Notes: a model not told the origin generated them from the sequence alone. A DNA stretch of 21,448 nucleotides from Rickettsiales bacterium (GCA_002715305.1 PAYV01000032.1:1-21448), one strand, 5' to 3'; counted from the stretch's first letter, positions 7,567-15,237 are shown. Translations and numbers: made by a program.

Positions 7567-9334
7567 AGACTTAGATAATCAAAAAAAATTACAGCGAAGA
7601 TCTTTTTTATTAGGAACTTCAAAAATAGTCCTATCGTTTTTAGTCTTCAGCAAACTGTATTATCTTCAAGTTTTAAAAAATACAAAATATGGTAAACTTT
7701 CTGACTTAAACAGAACAAAAGTTAAAGTTTTATATCCAGAAAGAGGGTCGATATTTGACCTAAAAGGTGAACCTATTGCTACGAATAGACCTGATTTTCA
7801 ATTAACTTTGTTTAAGGAGAAAAAATATTTAATTAATGATTATTTAAGTAAGTTAAGAAAAATTATTAATTTTAGCGATATCGATAATACCCAATTAAAA
7901 ACTAATCTTAAGAATTTTAATGAATCAGATTTTATAATATTAAAAAGAAATTTAACGTGGAAAGAATTAGAAGTTTTTGAATTAGTTTCATATAAATTCC
8001 CATTTTTATTTATTACAAAAGAAAAAGTTAGAGATTATTCAAAAAAACTTGCCTTTTCCCATGTGCTTGGTTACGTAGGTTATAAACCTGATGTCTCTGA
8101 TAAAAAGCTTTTAAACTTAAAAGTTGGTATTTCTGGAATAGAAAAGCTTTATAATAAAAAACTTTTAGGTTCTCATGGTTGGAGAAAGATTGAAACTAAT
8201 TCCTCTGGAAGAATTATGAAAACTTTAAAACAAGAATTTTCAAAGCCAGGAAAAAATATTCAAACTAATCTTATTTCCGAAGTTCAGGAGTATGCATTTA
8301 ATAGTTTAAGAGGTATGAGTGGAAGTGCTGTAATGATTGATTGTGAGAATGGAGGTGTAAATTGCATGGTGTCAACCCCTTCATTTGATAACAATGAATT
8401 TAGTAATGGAGTAAGCAATAAACGCTGGCAATCATTATTAAATGATAAGCAAAAGCCATTATTAAATAAATCGATAGCAGGTTTATATGCTCCAGGATCA
8501 ACTTTAAAACTGTTAACTGCATTGTATGCTTTGAGTAACCGGAACTTTAATGCAAACAAGAAGTTTTTTTGCAATGGACATGTTGAACTAGGCTCACATA
8601 AGTTTCATTGTTGGAAAAGAGAAGGTCATGGTGATATAAATCTTTTTCAAGCAATAAAACAATCTTGTGATTGTTATTTTTATAATTTAGCCAAAAGCGT
8701 TAAGGTAAATTCTTTGGCAAAGTTATGCAAACAATTTTCAATTGGAGAATTAACAAAAATTGATATTCCAAATGAGTTAAAGGGTATTATGCCTAGTACA
8801 CAATGGAAGAAAAAAAGAATGGGTGAAAGGTGGCATTTAGGAGAAACCTTCAATACAGTTATTGGTCAGGGTTTTACATTATCGACTCCTCTACAATTAT
8901 CAACTATGACAGCTAGAATTGCATCAGGAAAAACAATAACGCCAACAATTTTAAGAAAAAAGAAAAAGATTTTTGACAATATTAATGTATCTGAGAAAGA
9001 TTTGTCTTTTGTAAGAGAGTCTATGTTTTCAGTTGTAAATGAGTATAAGGGAACAGCTTTTTCTTCTAAACTTAATAGCAAATATGCGATGGCTGGAAAA
9101 ACTGGTACTTCTCAAGTTAGAAGAATTTCACTTTCAGAGAGAGAGACTGGAGTTTTGGAAAATCAAGAATTACCATATGATTTAAGAGATCACTCAATTT
9201 TTACTTGCTATGCTCCCTATAAAAACCCAAAATTCGCTCTTTCAGTTTTAGTTGAACATATGGGTAGTGGATCTAAAATTGCCGCACCTATTGCAAAAAA
9301 TATCATGGAATTAACTTTAAAAAAATATCTGTAA
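7559..9334 (+). CDS. mrdA: penicillin-binding protein 2 (elongasome transpeptidase)
   Basis: A class B penicillin-binding protein that cross-links peptidoglycan during rod elongation, paired with RodA. One N-terminal membrane anchor (about 16-35) is followed by the pedestal domain opening with YPERGSIFDLKGEPIATNRP. The transpeptidase domain has all three active-site motifs: S314-T-L-K317, S369-C-D371 and K514-T-G-T517. The middle motif is S-x-D rather than S-x-N, as is normal in PBP2. The frame could also begin at TTG 7556, one codon upstream. ATG 7559 is preferred, giving 591 residues, and overlaps the mreD stop by 8 bases. mrdB starts 1 base after its TAA. Confidence 0.96.
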   Translation: MSRDLDNQKKLQRRSFLLGTSKIVLSFLVFSKLYYLQVLKNTKYGKLSDLNRTKVKVLYPERGSIFDLKGEPIATNRPDFQLTLFKEKKYLINDYLSKLRKIINFSDIDNTQLKTNLKNFNESDFIILKRNLTWKELEVFELVSYKFPFLFITKEKVRDYSKKLAFSHVLGYVGYKPDVSDKKLLNLKVGISGIEKLYNKKLLGSHGWRKIETNSSGRIMKTLKQEFSKPGKNIQTNLISEVQEYAFNSLRGMSGSAVMIDCENGGVNCMVSTPSFDNNEFSNGVSNKRWQSLLNDKQKPLLNKSIAGLYAPGSTLKLLTALYALSNRNFNANKKFFCNGHVELGSHKFHCWKREGHGDINLFQAIKQSCDCYFYNLAKSVKVNSLAKLCKQFSIGELTKIDIPNELKGIMPSTQWKKKRMGERWHLGETFNTVIGQGFTLSTPLQLSTMTARIASGKTITPTILRKKKKIFDNINVSEKDLSFVRESMFSVVNEYKGTAFSSKLNSKYAMAGKTGTSQVRRISLSERETGVLENQELPYDLRDHSIFTCYAPYKNPKFALSVLVEHMGSGSKIAAPIAKNIMELTLKKYL

Positions 9335-9335
9335 T

Positions 9336-10475
9336 ATGTTAAATGATGCTTTGTTTAGATTAAAAAGCTTAAATTGGTTCTTTGTTTCTATTATTTTATT
9401 TTTAACCTTTGTTGGTTTAGTAATGATATACAGTGCAACATATAGTACAAGTATCTCTATTTTAATTTCTCATCTGTTCAAAATATTAATTGGTTTTTTT
9501 TTAATGATATTGGTTGGGATAATAAATATTGAATTTTGGAAAAAATATGCATTCTATCTTTATTTTCTTGGACTAATTTTATTAATTTGGGCATCATTTT
9601 TTGGATATGTTGGAAAAGGTTCAAGAAGATGGATTGAGCTTGGAGGATTTAACTTCCAACCATCTGAATTAATGAAGATTTTATTGATTGTGGTTCTAGC
9701 TAAGTTTTTCGATGAAAAGAGAATTCAAGATGTAAAAGATTACTTCTTTTTGATACTCCCAATATCTTTAATTACAATGCCTGTTATCTTAATTATTAGT
9801 CAACCTGATCTTGGAACTGCATTAATAATATTACTTATAGGGGCAGTAATTTTTTTTGTTGCTGGAATTAGTTGGAAGCTTTTTGCATCCTTAGGTATAA
9901 TTTTTTTAATAATTACCCCTTATTTGTGGGGCTTACTCAAAGACTATCAAAAAAATAGAATTCTGACTTTATTTAATCCAGAAAACGATCCATTAGGATC
10001 AGGTTATCATATTATTCAATCACAAATTGCAATCGGATCTGGAGGAGGTTTTGGAAAAGGTTGGTTAAAGGGTACTCAATCTCATTTGGATTTTTTACCT
10101 GAAAAACATACTGATTTTATTTTTTCTATGCTTGGAGAAGAATTTGGGTTCATAGGCACACTTTCTGTAATTGGTTTAATATTAACAATAACCTATCTTG
10201 GTTATAAGATCTCGAATTCAAACTATCAAAACAATTTTGAGAGAATTTTAGGTTTAGGTATCATTTCTAATTTCTTTTATGCAGCATTCATAAACATGTC
10301 CATGGTTATTGGCATTCTTCCAGTTGTTGGTCTTCCATTTCCAATGGTTTCATATGGAGGTTCTTCTATGATTTCATATTTTTTAGGTTTTGGAATAATT
10401 TTATCTATTCACAGAAACTCATTATATGGTGGTCAAAATGACAATTTAGGATTCACCTCTTTCAGAGATAAATAG
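9336..10475 (+). CDS. mrdB: RodA, SEDS-family peptidoglycan glycosyltransferase
   Basis: An integral membrane enzyme of 379 residues that polymerises glycan strands from lipid II as PBP2's partner. Hydrophobic segments fit the ten-helix SEDS fold. Diagnostic motifs are GKGSRRWIELGGFNFQPSEL, SQPDLGTALIILLIG and the large periplasmic loop GSGGGFGKGWLKGTQSHLDF with LPEKHTDFIFSMLGEEFGF (containing the catalytic-loop Asp region). The family ending GLPFPMVSYGGSSM follows. RodA is chosen over FtsW because of its elongasome neighbours. Its 3' end overlaps the convergent permease gene by 30 bases, so no separate terminator exists between them. Confidence 0.96.
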   Translation: MLNDALFRLKSLNWFFVSIILFLTFVGLVMIYSATYSTSISILISHLFKILIGFFLMILVGIINIEFWKKYAFYLYFLGLILLIWASFFGYVGKGSRRWIELGGFNFQPSELMKILLIVVLAKFFDEKRIQDVKDYFFLILPISLITMPVILIISQPDLGTALIILLIGAVIFFVAGISWKLFASLGIIFLIITPYLWGLLKDYQKNRILTLFNPENDPLGSGYHIIQSQIAIGSGGGFGKGWLKGTQSHLDFLPEKHTDFIFSMLGEEFGFIGTLSVIGLILTITYLGYKISNSNYQNNFERILGLGIISNFFYAAFINMSMVIGILPVVGLPFPMVSYGGSSMISYFLGFGIILSIHRNSLYGGQNDNLGFTSFRDK

Positions 10476-11477
10476 TGCAATCTTTTGTGTACTTTTGAAA
10501 TTACTGAATACTATTAGAAGTACAACGAGAAATGGTATACTTAAGAACATTCCAATAATTCCCCATAATTTTCCCATTATAGATAAAACAATTATCATAA
10601 TTAAAGGACTTAAGTTAAGAGATTTTCCAATTATTTTGGGTTCTAAAATATTCCCTACTAATATTTGTATTAAAATTAAAGAAAATAAAACAATTAGAGG
10701 TTGAAGAATATCTAAGAATTGAATACACACAAAAATAAATGGAAAAATCACAGCAAGGATTGACCCAAGAAAAGGAATGAAATTTAAAAAAAAAGCTAAT
10801 ATTCCAAACAAGATTGATAGATCGCAATTAATAAAAAATAACAAGGAAAATGTTAGAATTCCCGTTAAAAAACTAGTAAGAGATTTTAATTGAAAGTAAT
10901 TATAAATATCTAGATTAATTTTATTTATTATTTGAAGTGTTTTCTTATTCTTAGAAACTTTTTTAATTTTTTGGATAAAAAATTTCTCCTCTGCAATGAA
11001 AAAAAATATATAAACTAAAACTAAAGTAAACGATCCAGCAAAACTTGTTAATGAACCTAAAATTAAAGTAAAAAGATTTCCAATGTCAATATTTTCTATA
11101 GACTGAATTATAGGATTCATAATTTTAATCATCGCATTCTCTGAAATTTTATTTGAAATAGCAATCAAATTTTCTTGGTAGAGATTTGCTTTTTGACTTA
11201 CATTTATAATATTGAATTTTAAAACTTCCCAAGTAAAATAAATAATTAGAAAAAACAGAGAAAAAATTAATAAAAGAGAAAAAAAATTATTAATTTGTAC
11301 ATTTATTTTATCTTTAAATAGATATATTAATTTTGAAGAAATTGATTTAATAATAATAAAAATAAATAATGAAATAGATACAGGTACTAAAAAAAATTCT
11401 CCATAATGAAGAAACAATAGGACCAGAGGAATAAAAAAAAAAATTGGATTGATGTACATAAATTTATTTTTTTTCAA
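10446..11477 (-). CDS. AI-2E/PerM-family membrane permease
   Basis: A 343-residue polytopic membrane protein with about seven or eight helices and a charged non-membrane segment near residues 60-130. The C-terminal half carries the family pattern NFIPFLGSILAVIFPF, then GNILEPKIIGKSLNLSPLIM and WGIIGMFLSIPFLVVLL, which identify the AI-2E transporter family (Pfam AI-2E_transport). Substrates in the family are diverse (quorum signal export, Na+/H+ exchange) and cannot be told from sequence. It is last in the minus-strand block, starting 14 bases inside the lipoprotein gene, and may be cotranscribed with the ExbB/ExbD-like genes by readthrough rather than by function. Confidence 0.87.
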   Translation of the reverse strand: MKKNKFMYINPIFFFIPLVLLFLHYGEFFLVPVSISLFIFIIIKSISSKLIYLFKDKINVQINNFFSLLLIFSLFFLIIYFTWEVLKFNIINVSQKANLYQENLIAISNKISENAMIKIMNPIIQSIENIDIGNLFTLILGSLTSFAGSFTLVLVYIFFFIAEEKFFIQKIKKVSKNKKTLQIINKINLDIYNYFQLKSLTSFLTGILTFSLLFFINCDLSILFGILAFFLNFIPFLGSILAVIFPFIFVCIQFLDILQPLIVLFSLILIQILVGNILEPKIIGKSLNLSPLIMIIVLSIMGKLWGIIGMFLSIPFLVVLLIVFSNFKSTQKIALFISERGES

Positions 11478-12171
11478 AATTATCTAAGATTTGTACCATT
11501 TTTGTAGTTCCAAATAAGTCTGTGTCAGTTTTTTCTGTTCTTACAGTTTTGATTAATCCGATATCTTTCGCATACCATTCTTCTGATAAGACCTCTATTA
11601 TTATTGACCCAATTTCACTATCCCCAATAAAAGAAGTTTTACCAGTACCTCTTATTTTAAGACAATTTTTAAATTTACCTAATGGAGTCTGGATTACCTC
11701 TTTTGTAGACAAAATCTCATAATTCAATTTAAAATTTGTTGTCGCTCTATAGTCATAATATGGATACCTTTTTAAGATTAAAAAAGTTTTGCTATCAACT
11801 TCCCACTTTTTACCAATCCTTATAGGGTATGGAAGGACCATTCTGTTTTTTTTAATAATTTTAAAATCGATATCTTTATTAAATTTAATACCATTCCTAT
11901 AGATACCATCATCTGATGACTGATAGTACATTATGGTACCGTCCTCTTTGAGGAAAGGGTAAACTTCGTAATTCTCATTGTTTAAAAATATTTTTTTTTT
12001 CCCCAAAGATTGATTTGTTTTTTTGTAAATTACAGCATCATCAACATCAGGCTGTATTTTTACGGTATAATTCCACGTTTTTATTTTATCTAGAGGAAAG
12101 TAATCGTTATTTTGCTCTGAACATCCTATAATTAGTAACAAGGATATAAATAATGAGAAATAATTCTTCAT
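11464..12171 (-). CDS. uncharacterised lipoprotein next to ExbB/ExbD-like genes
   Basis: A 235-residue secreted lipoprotein of unknown function. The N terminus MKNYFSLFISLLLIIGCSEQ has a lysine, a hydrophobic core and the lipobox L-I-I-G-C17. The mature protein would start at Cys17 followed by Ser-Glu, with no Asp at +2 to hold it in the inner membrane, so the outer membrane is likely if Lol rules apply. The mature part looks all-beta with alternating polar and aromatic residues, including DYFPLDKIKTWNYTV, PYPIRIGKKWEV and EEWYAKDIGLIKTVR. The 'YFPL...W.Y' opening and 'G.I' ending recall widespread uncharacterised bacterial beta-sandwich lipoproteins, but no family is named with confidence. 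Its ATG shares a base with the upstream stop (TAATG), so it is translationally coupled to the inner-membrane gene before it. Confidence 0.85.
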   Translation of the reverse strand: MKNYFSLFISLLLIIGCSEQNNDYFPLDKIKTWNYTVKIQPDVDDAVIYKKTNQSLGKKKIFLNNENYEVYPFLKEDGTIMYYQSSDDGIYRNGIKFNKDIDFKIIKKNRMVLPYPIRIGKKWEVDSKTFLILKRYPYYDYRATTNFKLNYEILSTKEVIQTPLGKFKNCLKIRGTGKTSFIGDSEIGSIIIEVLSEEWYAKDIGLIKTVRTEKTDTDLFGTTKMVQILDNFEKK

Positions 12172-12692
12172 TATTTTTCTGGTAACAACTGGTTAGGCAT
12201 ATCAAAAAAATTTAGATTTTGACTTTTAGCTACTACCTTCTTTTTCTCTAAGATTTGACTTAGAATACTCCCTTCTTGTTCATCTCCATTTTCGCCCATT
12301 TGGGGTATACCATTTTTGATATCAACTAAAGCTTTTGAAACTTTTTCATGTATTTCTTTACTGTATGGAACTTCATATGATCTTGGTGTTCCAAGCCCTG
12401 CAAGATTATCCATATTAGTTAGCCATAGATAAATTGATCCTTCAGAATTAATTAATGCATTGGGTTCATAGATTTGAGCTGCTATCAATCTAAATCTTTC
12501 TGGGAGAATATCTGAGGTTGGCCAGCCTACGATTTCCTTAAACGAATTATAGGTTAAAACATAAAAGACTGTAACCAGACCAATCATAGAAGATTTAAAT
12601 ATCCAGTGAAAATTTGTTCTTAAATTAAATAAAACAAGCAAAAAGGCCAGTGCAACGTAGCATATTATAATAAAAAATATTTCAGCATTCAT
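12171..12692 (-). CDS. two-helix inner-membrane protein of unknown family, partner of ExbB/ExbD-like pair
   Basis: I do not recognise this family. From ATG 12692 it is 173 residues. Two membrane helices are predicted at about 5-24 and 30-49, and the rest is soluble. The soluble part begins with a distinctive motif, GWPTSDILPERFRLIAAQIY, then SIYLWLTN and a charged, Gly/Glu-rich segment ending in PNQLLPEK. The frame extends upstream to a TTG at 12704, but a GGAGAG site 4 bases before ATG 12692 decides the start. It lies 12 bases after the ExbD-like gene, and its stop overlaps the lipoprotein start by one base. Position suggests a fixed inner-membrane partner of the proton-channel pair. Function is unknown. 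Confidence 0.82.
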   Translation of the reverse strand: MNAEIFFIIICYVALAFLLVLFNLRTNFHWIFKSSMIGLVTVFYVLTYNSFKEIVGWPTSDILPERFRLIAAQIYEPNALINSEGSIYLWLTNMDNLAGLGTPRSYEVPYSKEIHEKVSKALVDIKNGIPQMGENGDEQEGSILSQILEKKKVVAKSQNLNFFDMPNQLLPEK

Positions 12693-12696
12693 TTTT

Positions 12697-12702
12697 CTCT
12701 CC
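12697..12702 (-). promoter_or_regulatory. Shine-Dalgarno site deciding the start at 12692
   Basis: On the minus strand GGAGAG lies 4 bases before ATG 12692. This is the strongest Shine-Dalgarno match I noticed in the window, where most starts have none. It selects this ATG over the TTG at 12704, which would overlie the site. It falls in the 12-base spacer after the ExbD-like gene. Confidence 0.6.
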
Positions 12703-12704
12703 AA

Positions 12705-13301
12705 TCAATTCTCAGGTACTAATTTCTTATATAGGTTTCCAGTAACTGTTACTTTACCACCCTGACTAATATTAAATCTTGTTGCAGTTTTTTCTACTCC
12801 TTTTTTTTCTAAATTGATAGTTCCATAATATATTACTTCGAGTTGAGGATTTACTTTTTCTACTTTTACATTTACATCAACGGGTTGGCTTGTTTCAGTT
12901 GCATAGTAATGAACATTTACAATATACTCTCCAGGCACAACTGCTCTTAAAGTTACCACTTCTTGATTGAGAGGATTCTGCACTTTTTTACCTCCAACAA
13001 TAATTGTATCGTTTAAAAGCCCCCTGTCATCCCTATCAAGATGAACAAATCCAGCCTCTGTTCCTCTAAACCATACTAAATCACCTGTTGGACTTTGTAC
13101 ATAGGTATCGACGTCATCAGGACTATTATCTTTCCAACCTACAGTTATAATGTATTCTGCTTTAGGGTTTATAACACCTGTTTTTGGGATTGGATTCATA
13201 AAAATAATTGCAAGAAACATTAAGAGTGTAAATGCTAATAAAATATTAAAAAGTAAGTCCGTAAATGGATCGGCTTTTAGTTTTCTTCCTGAATATGACA
13301 T
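12705..13301 (-). CDS. ExbD/MotB-like stator subunit with DUF2135-like periplasmic domain
   Basis: A 198-residue protein with a short cytoplasmic N terminus, one membrane helix (about 16-35) and a periplasmic domain. The segment ADPFTDLLFNILLAFTLLMF has the ExbD/TolR pattern, with Asp15 at the cytoplasmic edge of the helix where these families carry the proton-binding aspartate. The periplasmic part is not the usual ExbD fold or an OmpA peptidoglycan-binding domain. It reads like a beta sandwich with DDVDTYVQSPTGDLVWF, LDRDDRG and PGEYIVNVHYY. This is the 'D-x-D....P.G...D.D..G..PGEY.v.V.y' layout I associate with DUF2135 (YfaP-type). That domain call is from memory and needs a profile search. 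Its start shares a base with the stop of the ExbB-like gene (TAATG). Confidence 0.82.
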   Translation of the reverse strand: MSYSGRKLKADPFTDLLFNILLAFTLLMFLAIIFMNPIPKTGVINPKAEYIITVGWKDNSPDDVDTYVQSPTGDLVWFRGTEAGFVHLDRDDRGLLNDTIIVGGKKVQNPLNQEVVTLRAVVPGEYIVNVHYYATETSQPVDVNVKVEKVNPQLEVIYYGTINLEKKGVEKTATRFNISQGGKVTVTGNLYKKLVPEN

Positions 13302-14011
13302 TATAAACTATTATCGATACTAACTTCAGATATTTGATTAAGAACAGAGAATAATTCTTCACATCCTCCTTCAAGATTAAAATATTGTATTGCAATAAAA
13401 ACACCGGCTACTAAAGCTGAAAGGGTTGTATATAGTGCTACTCCCATACCACTTCCCATTGTTGTCAATACTCCTTGCAGCAGGGTGACATCGAAAGTTG
13501 TAATATCAGAAAGTGAACCTAACATTATAATAAAACCAATTACTGTACCTATAAGTCCTAATTTAAGCATTACATCTGAACAAAACCATCCAAACTCGTA
13601 AAAAACAACAGTTTTTTTTATATACGTTTCCAAAATCTGAACATGTGTAGTGGCACCATTTTTTTTTAAACCAATTAAGTCGACAAAGTAATCCTTAACA
13701 ATTCCATTTGGGATTTCACCTTTTGACGTAAGAATTAAACTATCTTCAACAATCCTTAATTTGACATTATCCTTTAGCAAGTTTTTTTTAATTATGTGAG
13801 CTTTGTTGAGCTCTGAAGAAATTATATATGTAAAATATGAACAATGAGCACTTACAATTAAGAACAAGAATAATATTAGACTGGTAATGTAACTTTTATC
13901 TGATGTCAGGATTCTATAAACTAAGCCTTGATCATAAATGAAATATAAGAAAAAGAAAATCAAACTGTATTGAATCATCCATTTTAAAAATAATTTATGG
14001 TCTCTTGTCAT
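13301..14011 (-). CDS. MotA/TolQ/ExbB-family proton channel subunit
   Basis: A 236-residue inner-membrane protein. Hydrophobic segments lie near residues 11-27, 42-64, 149-167 and 187-210. The third helix carries LGLIGTVIGFIIMLGSL and the fourth GSGMGVALYTTLSALVAGVF, the two conserved MotA/TolQ/ExbB helices, including Thr156 and Thr195 where ExbB lines its pore. The cytoplasmic segment between helices 2 and 3 (about 68-145) is shorter than in MotA. Known relatives form a pentamer around a dimer of the ExbD/MotB-type subunit and use proton or sodium flow to do mechanical work across the periplasm. Here the partner is the next gene, with a one-base overlap. No tonB, tolA or pal is adjacent, so it is not an ordinary Tol or Exb locus. 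It lies 1 base after apt. Confidence 0.87.
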   Translation of the reverse strand: MTRDHKLFLKWMIQYSLIFFFLYFIYDQGLVYRILTSDKSYITSLILFLFLIVSAHCSYFTYIISSELNKAHIIKKNLLKDNVKLRIVEDSLILTSKGEIPNGIVKDYFVDLIGLKKNGATTHVQILETYIKKTVVFYEFGWFCSDVMLKLGLIGTVIGFIIMLGSLSDITTFDVTLLQGVLTTMGSGMGVALYTTLSALVAGVFIAIQYFNLEGGCEELFSVLNQISEVSIDNSL

Positions 14012-14012
14012 A

Positions 14013-14525
14013 TTAATATTTTATAAGGGTTTCAACTGGAATTTTAAACCCTTTTCTTCCATTTAATGAGGTTAATTCAATTAAGGATAAAAAACATTTT
14101 ACAATTCCACCTGAATCTTGAATTAGTTTAACTGATGTCTGTCCTGTTCCACCAGTAGCTAAAAGATCATCTACAACAATAAATTTTTCATTCTTAACAG
14201 TTTGGTTGATTTCTAAAGTATCAGACCCGTATTCTAAGTCATAAGATAAACTTTTAACTTTTCCGGGTAATTTATTTTCTTTTCTAATCATGGTTAAGCC
14301 TTTTTTTAATTTTTTTGCAAGAGCTGATGCAAATATAAATCCTCTTGCATCTATAGCCCCTATTTTTTCGAAATTATAATCCTTAACAACATTACCTAAG
14401 TAATCAACGCATGCTGAAAAAGCCTCTGCGTCGTAAATCATTGTTGAAATATCATAATATAGTATGCCTGGTTTTGGGTAATCAGGAATCTTTGAAATTA
14501 AGCTCTCAATCTTTTCAATATTCAT
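14013..14525 (-). CDS. apt: adenine phosphoribosyltransferase
   Basis: Salvages adenine to AMP using PRPP in the cytoplasm. The 170-residue length is standard. Family motifs are PDYPKPGILYYDIS (14-27), the Apt-specific DARGFIFASALA (59-70), RKENKLPG and the PRPP-binding loop VVDDLLATGGTGQTS. It is the first gene of the minus-strand block and lies 1 base upstream of the ExbB-like gene (TAA-T-ATG), so the pair is almost certainly cotranscribed. A functional link with the membrane genes is not evident, and apt may simply supply the promoter. Confidence 0.96.
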   Translation of the reverse strand: MNIEKIESLISKIPDYPKPGILYYDISTMIYDAEAFSACVDYLGNVVKDYNFEKIGAIDARGFIFASALAKKLKKGLTMIRKENKLPGKVKSLSYDLEYGSDTLEINQTVKNEKFIVVDDLLATGGTGQTSVKLIQDSGGIVKCFLSLIELTSLNGRKGFKIPVETLIKY

Positions 14526-14570
14526 AATAAATTTACGCAGATAAGAAAGTGAAACCTGAAATTAAATATA

Positions 14571-14576
14571 AGTATA
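14571..14576 (-). promoter_or_regulatory. possible -10 box for the apt block
   Basis: On the minus strand TATACT (five of six matches to TATAAT) lies 45 bases upstream of the apt ATG. No good -35 box is seen at 16-18 bases; the closest reads TAATTA. The AT-rich context makes chance matches common. Confidence 0.3.
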
Positions 14577-14606
14577 CATTCCAGATATTTAAATAATTAC
14601 TTTTTA

Positions 14607-14634
14607 TTTACATCCTTTAAAGAATATATATAAA
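14607..14634 (+). promoter_or_regulatory. sigma-70-like promoter for the TetR-fold gene
   Basis: TTTACA (14607-14612, five of six) and TATAAA (14629-14634, five of six) are 16 bases apart. Transcription would start near 14641, about 24 bases before the ATG at 14665. This is the best two-box promoter I could find in the window. It lies in the 139-base spacer divergent from apt. No clear palindromic operator stands out beyond short AT repeats. Confidence 0.45.
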
Positions 14635-14664
14635 TATTTTTAATACAACTTCAATTCTGTAATT

Positions 14665-15237
14665 ATGGAAAAAAATAAATTAATTACTAAAGCATTTAAA
14701 ATTATAGAAAAAAGAGGGTGGGATAAATTTACTTTAGCTGAATTAGCTTTAGAAGAAAAAATTTCATTACTTAACTTAAAAAAAGTTTTTAACTCTAAAA
14801 ATTCTGTTTTGGTTCATTTTTCTAAAATGATAGATAATAGAGTTGAAGAAACAATTGATATTGAAGATTTAAAAAATTCATCAGTAAAAGATAATATTTT
14901 TGAACTTTTTATGATTAGATTTGAGGCTATGTTACCATACAGGAAAACATTGAAAGAAATTTTTAAATCAAAAAAACTTGACCCAATTATTTTGAAAGAA
15001 ATCTCTAAAAATATTCTTAATTCTTTAGATTTTTATTTAGAAATATCAAATGCTTATTCTGATAATTATTTCGATTTTATAAAAAAAAATGTAACATTCT
15101 TGATTTATGGTTATGTTTTTAAAGAATGGTTAAATGATGATACTGAAGATTTGTCAAAAACTATGTCGAAATTAGATAATGTTCTTACATATAGTGAAAA
15201 AATGTTAAATAAAATTAATTCACTTCTTGCAGTTTAG
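14665..15237 (+). CDS. TetR-fold protein (TetR-type regulator or COQ9-like)
   Basis: A 190-residue helical protein. Residues 5-52 match a TetR helix-turn-helix: an AFKIIEKRGWDKFTLAELAL helix pair, then ISLLNLKKVFNSKNSVLVHF, where the usual 'lY.yF.sKe.Ll' reads 'LKKVFNSKNSVL'. The later segment FELFMIRFEAMLPYRKTLKE resembles a group of alphaproteobacterial TetR-like proteins I recall with 'LFDVLMRRFDALxPYR'. COQ9, a lipid-binding ubiquinone protein, has the same fold. A UbiB-type kinase and a polyprenyl synthase lie nearby, so a COQ9-like role is possible, but the intact helix-turn-helix favours a regulator. It stands alone on the plus strand and its last 23 bases overlap the end of the convergent kinase gene. 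Confidence 0.75.
   Translation: MEKNKLITKAFKIIEKRGWDKFTLAELALEEKISLLNLKKVFNSKNSVLVHFSKMIDNRVEETIDIEDLKNSSVKDNIFELFMIRFEAMLPYRKTLKEIFKSKKLDPIILKEISKNILNSLDFYLEISNAYSDNYFDFIKKNVTFLIYGYVFKEWLNDDTEDLSKTMSKLDNVLTYSEKMLNKINSLLAV

Noticed and set aside
8284..8574. 96-residue minus-strand frame inside mrdA
   Set aside because: It covers the conserved transpeptidase region around the STLK motif on the other strand and has no family similarity of its own.
8663..8671. Apparent loss of the SxN active-site motif in PBP2 (S-C-D found)
   Set aside because: S-x-D is the normal form in the PBP2/MrdA family, so this is not a degenerate site.
10495..10827. Plus- and minus-strand alternative frames inside the AI-2E permease gene
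   Set aside because: Both are out-of-frame or antisense readings of low-complexity membrane-helix codons. The 343-residue permease frame explains the region.
13301..14011. Reading this gene as true motA, tolQ or exbB
   Set aside because: The conserved helices match the superfamily, but the size of the cytoplasmic segment, the extra N-terminal helix and the absence of motB, tolA, tonB or pal neighbours do not support a specific assignment.
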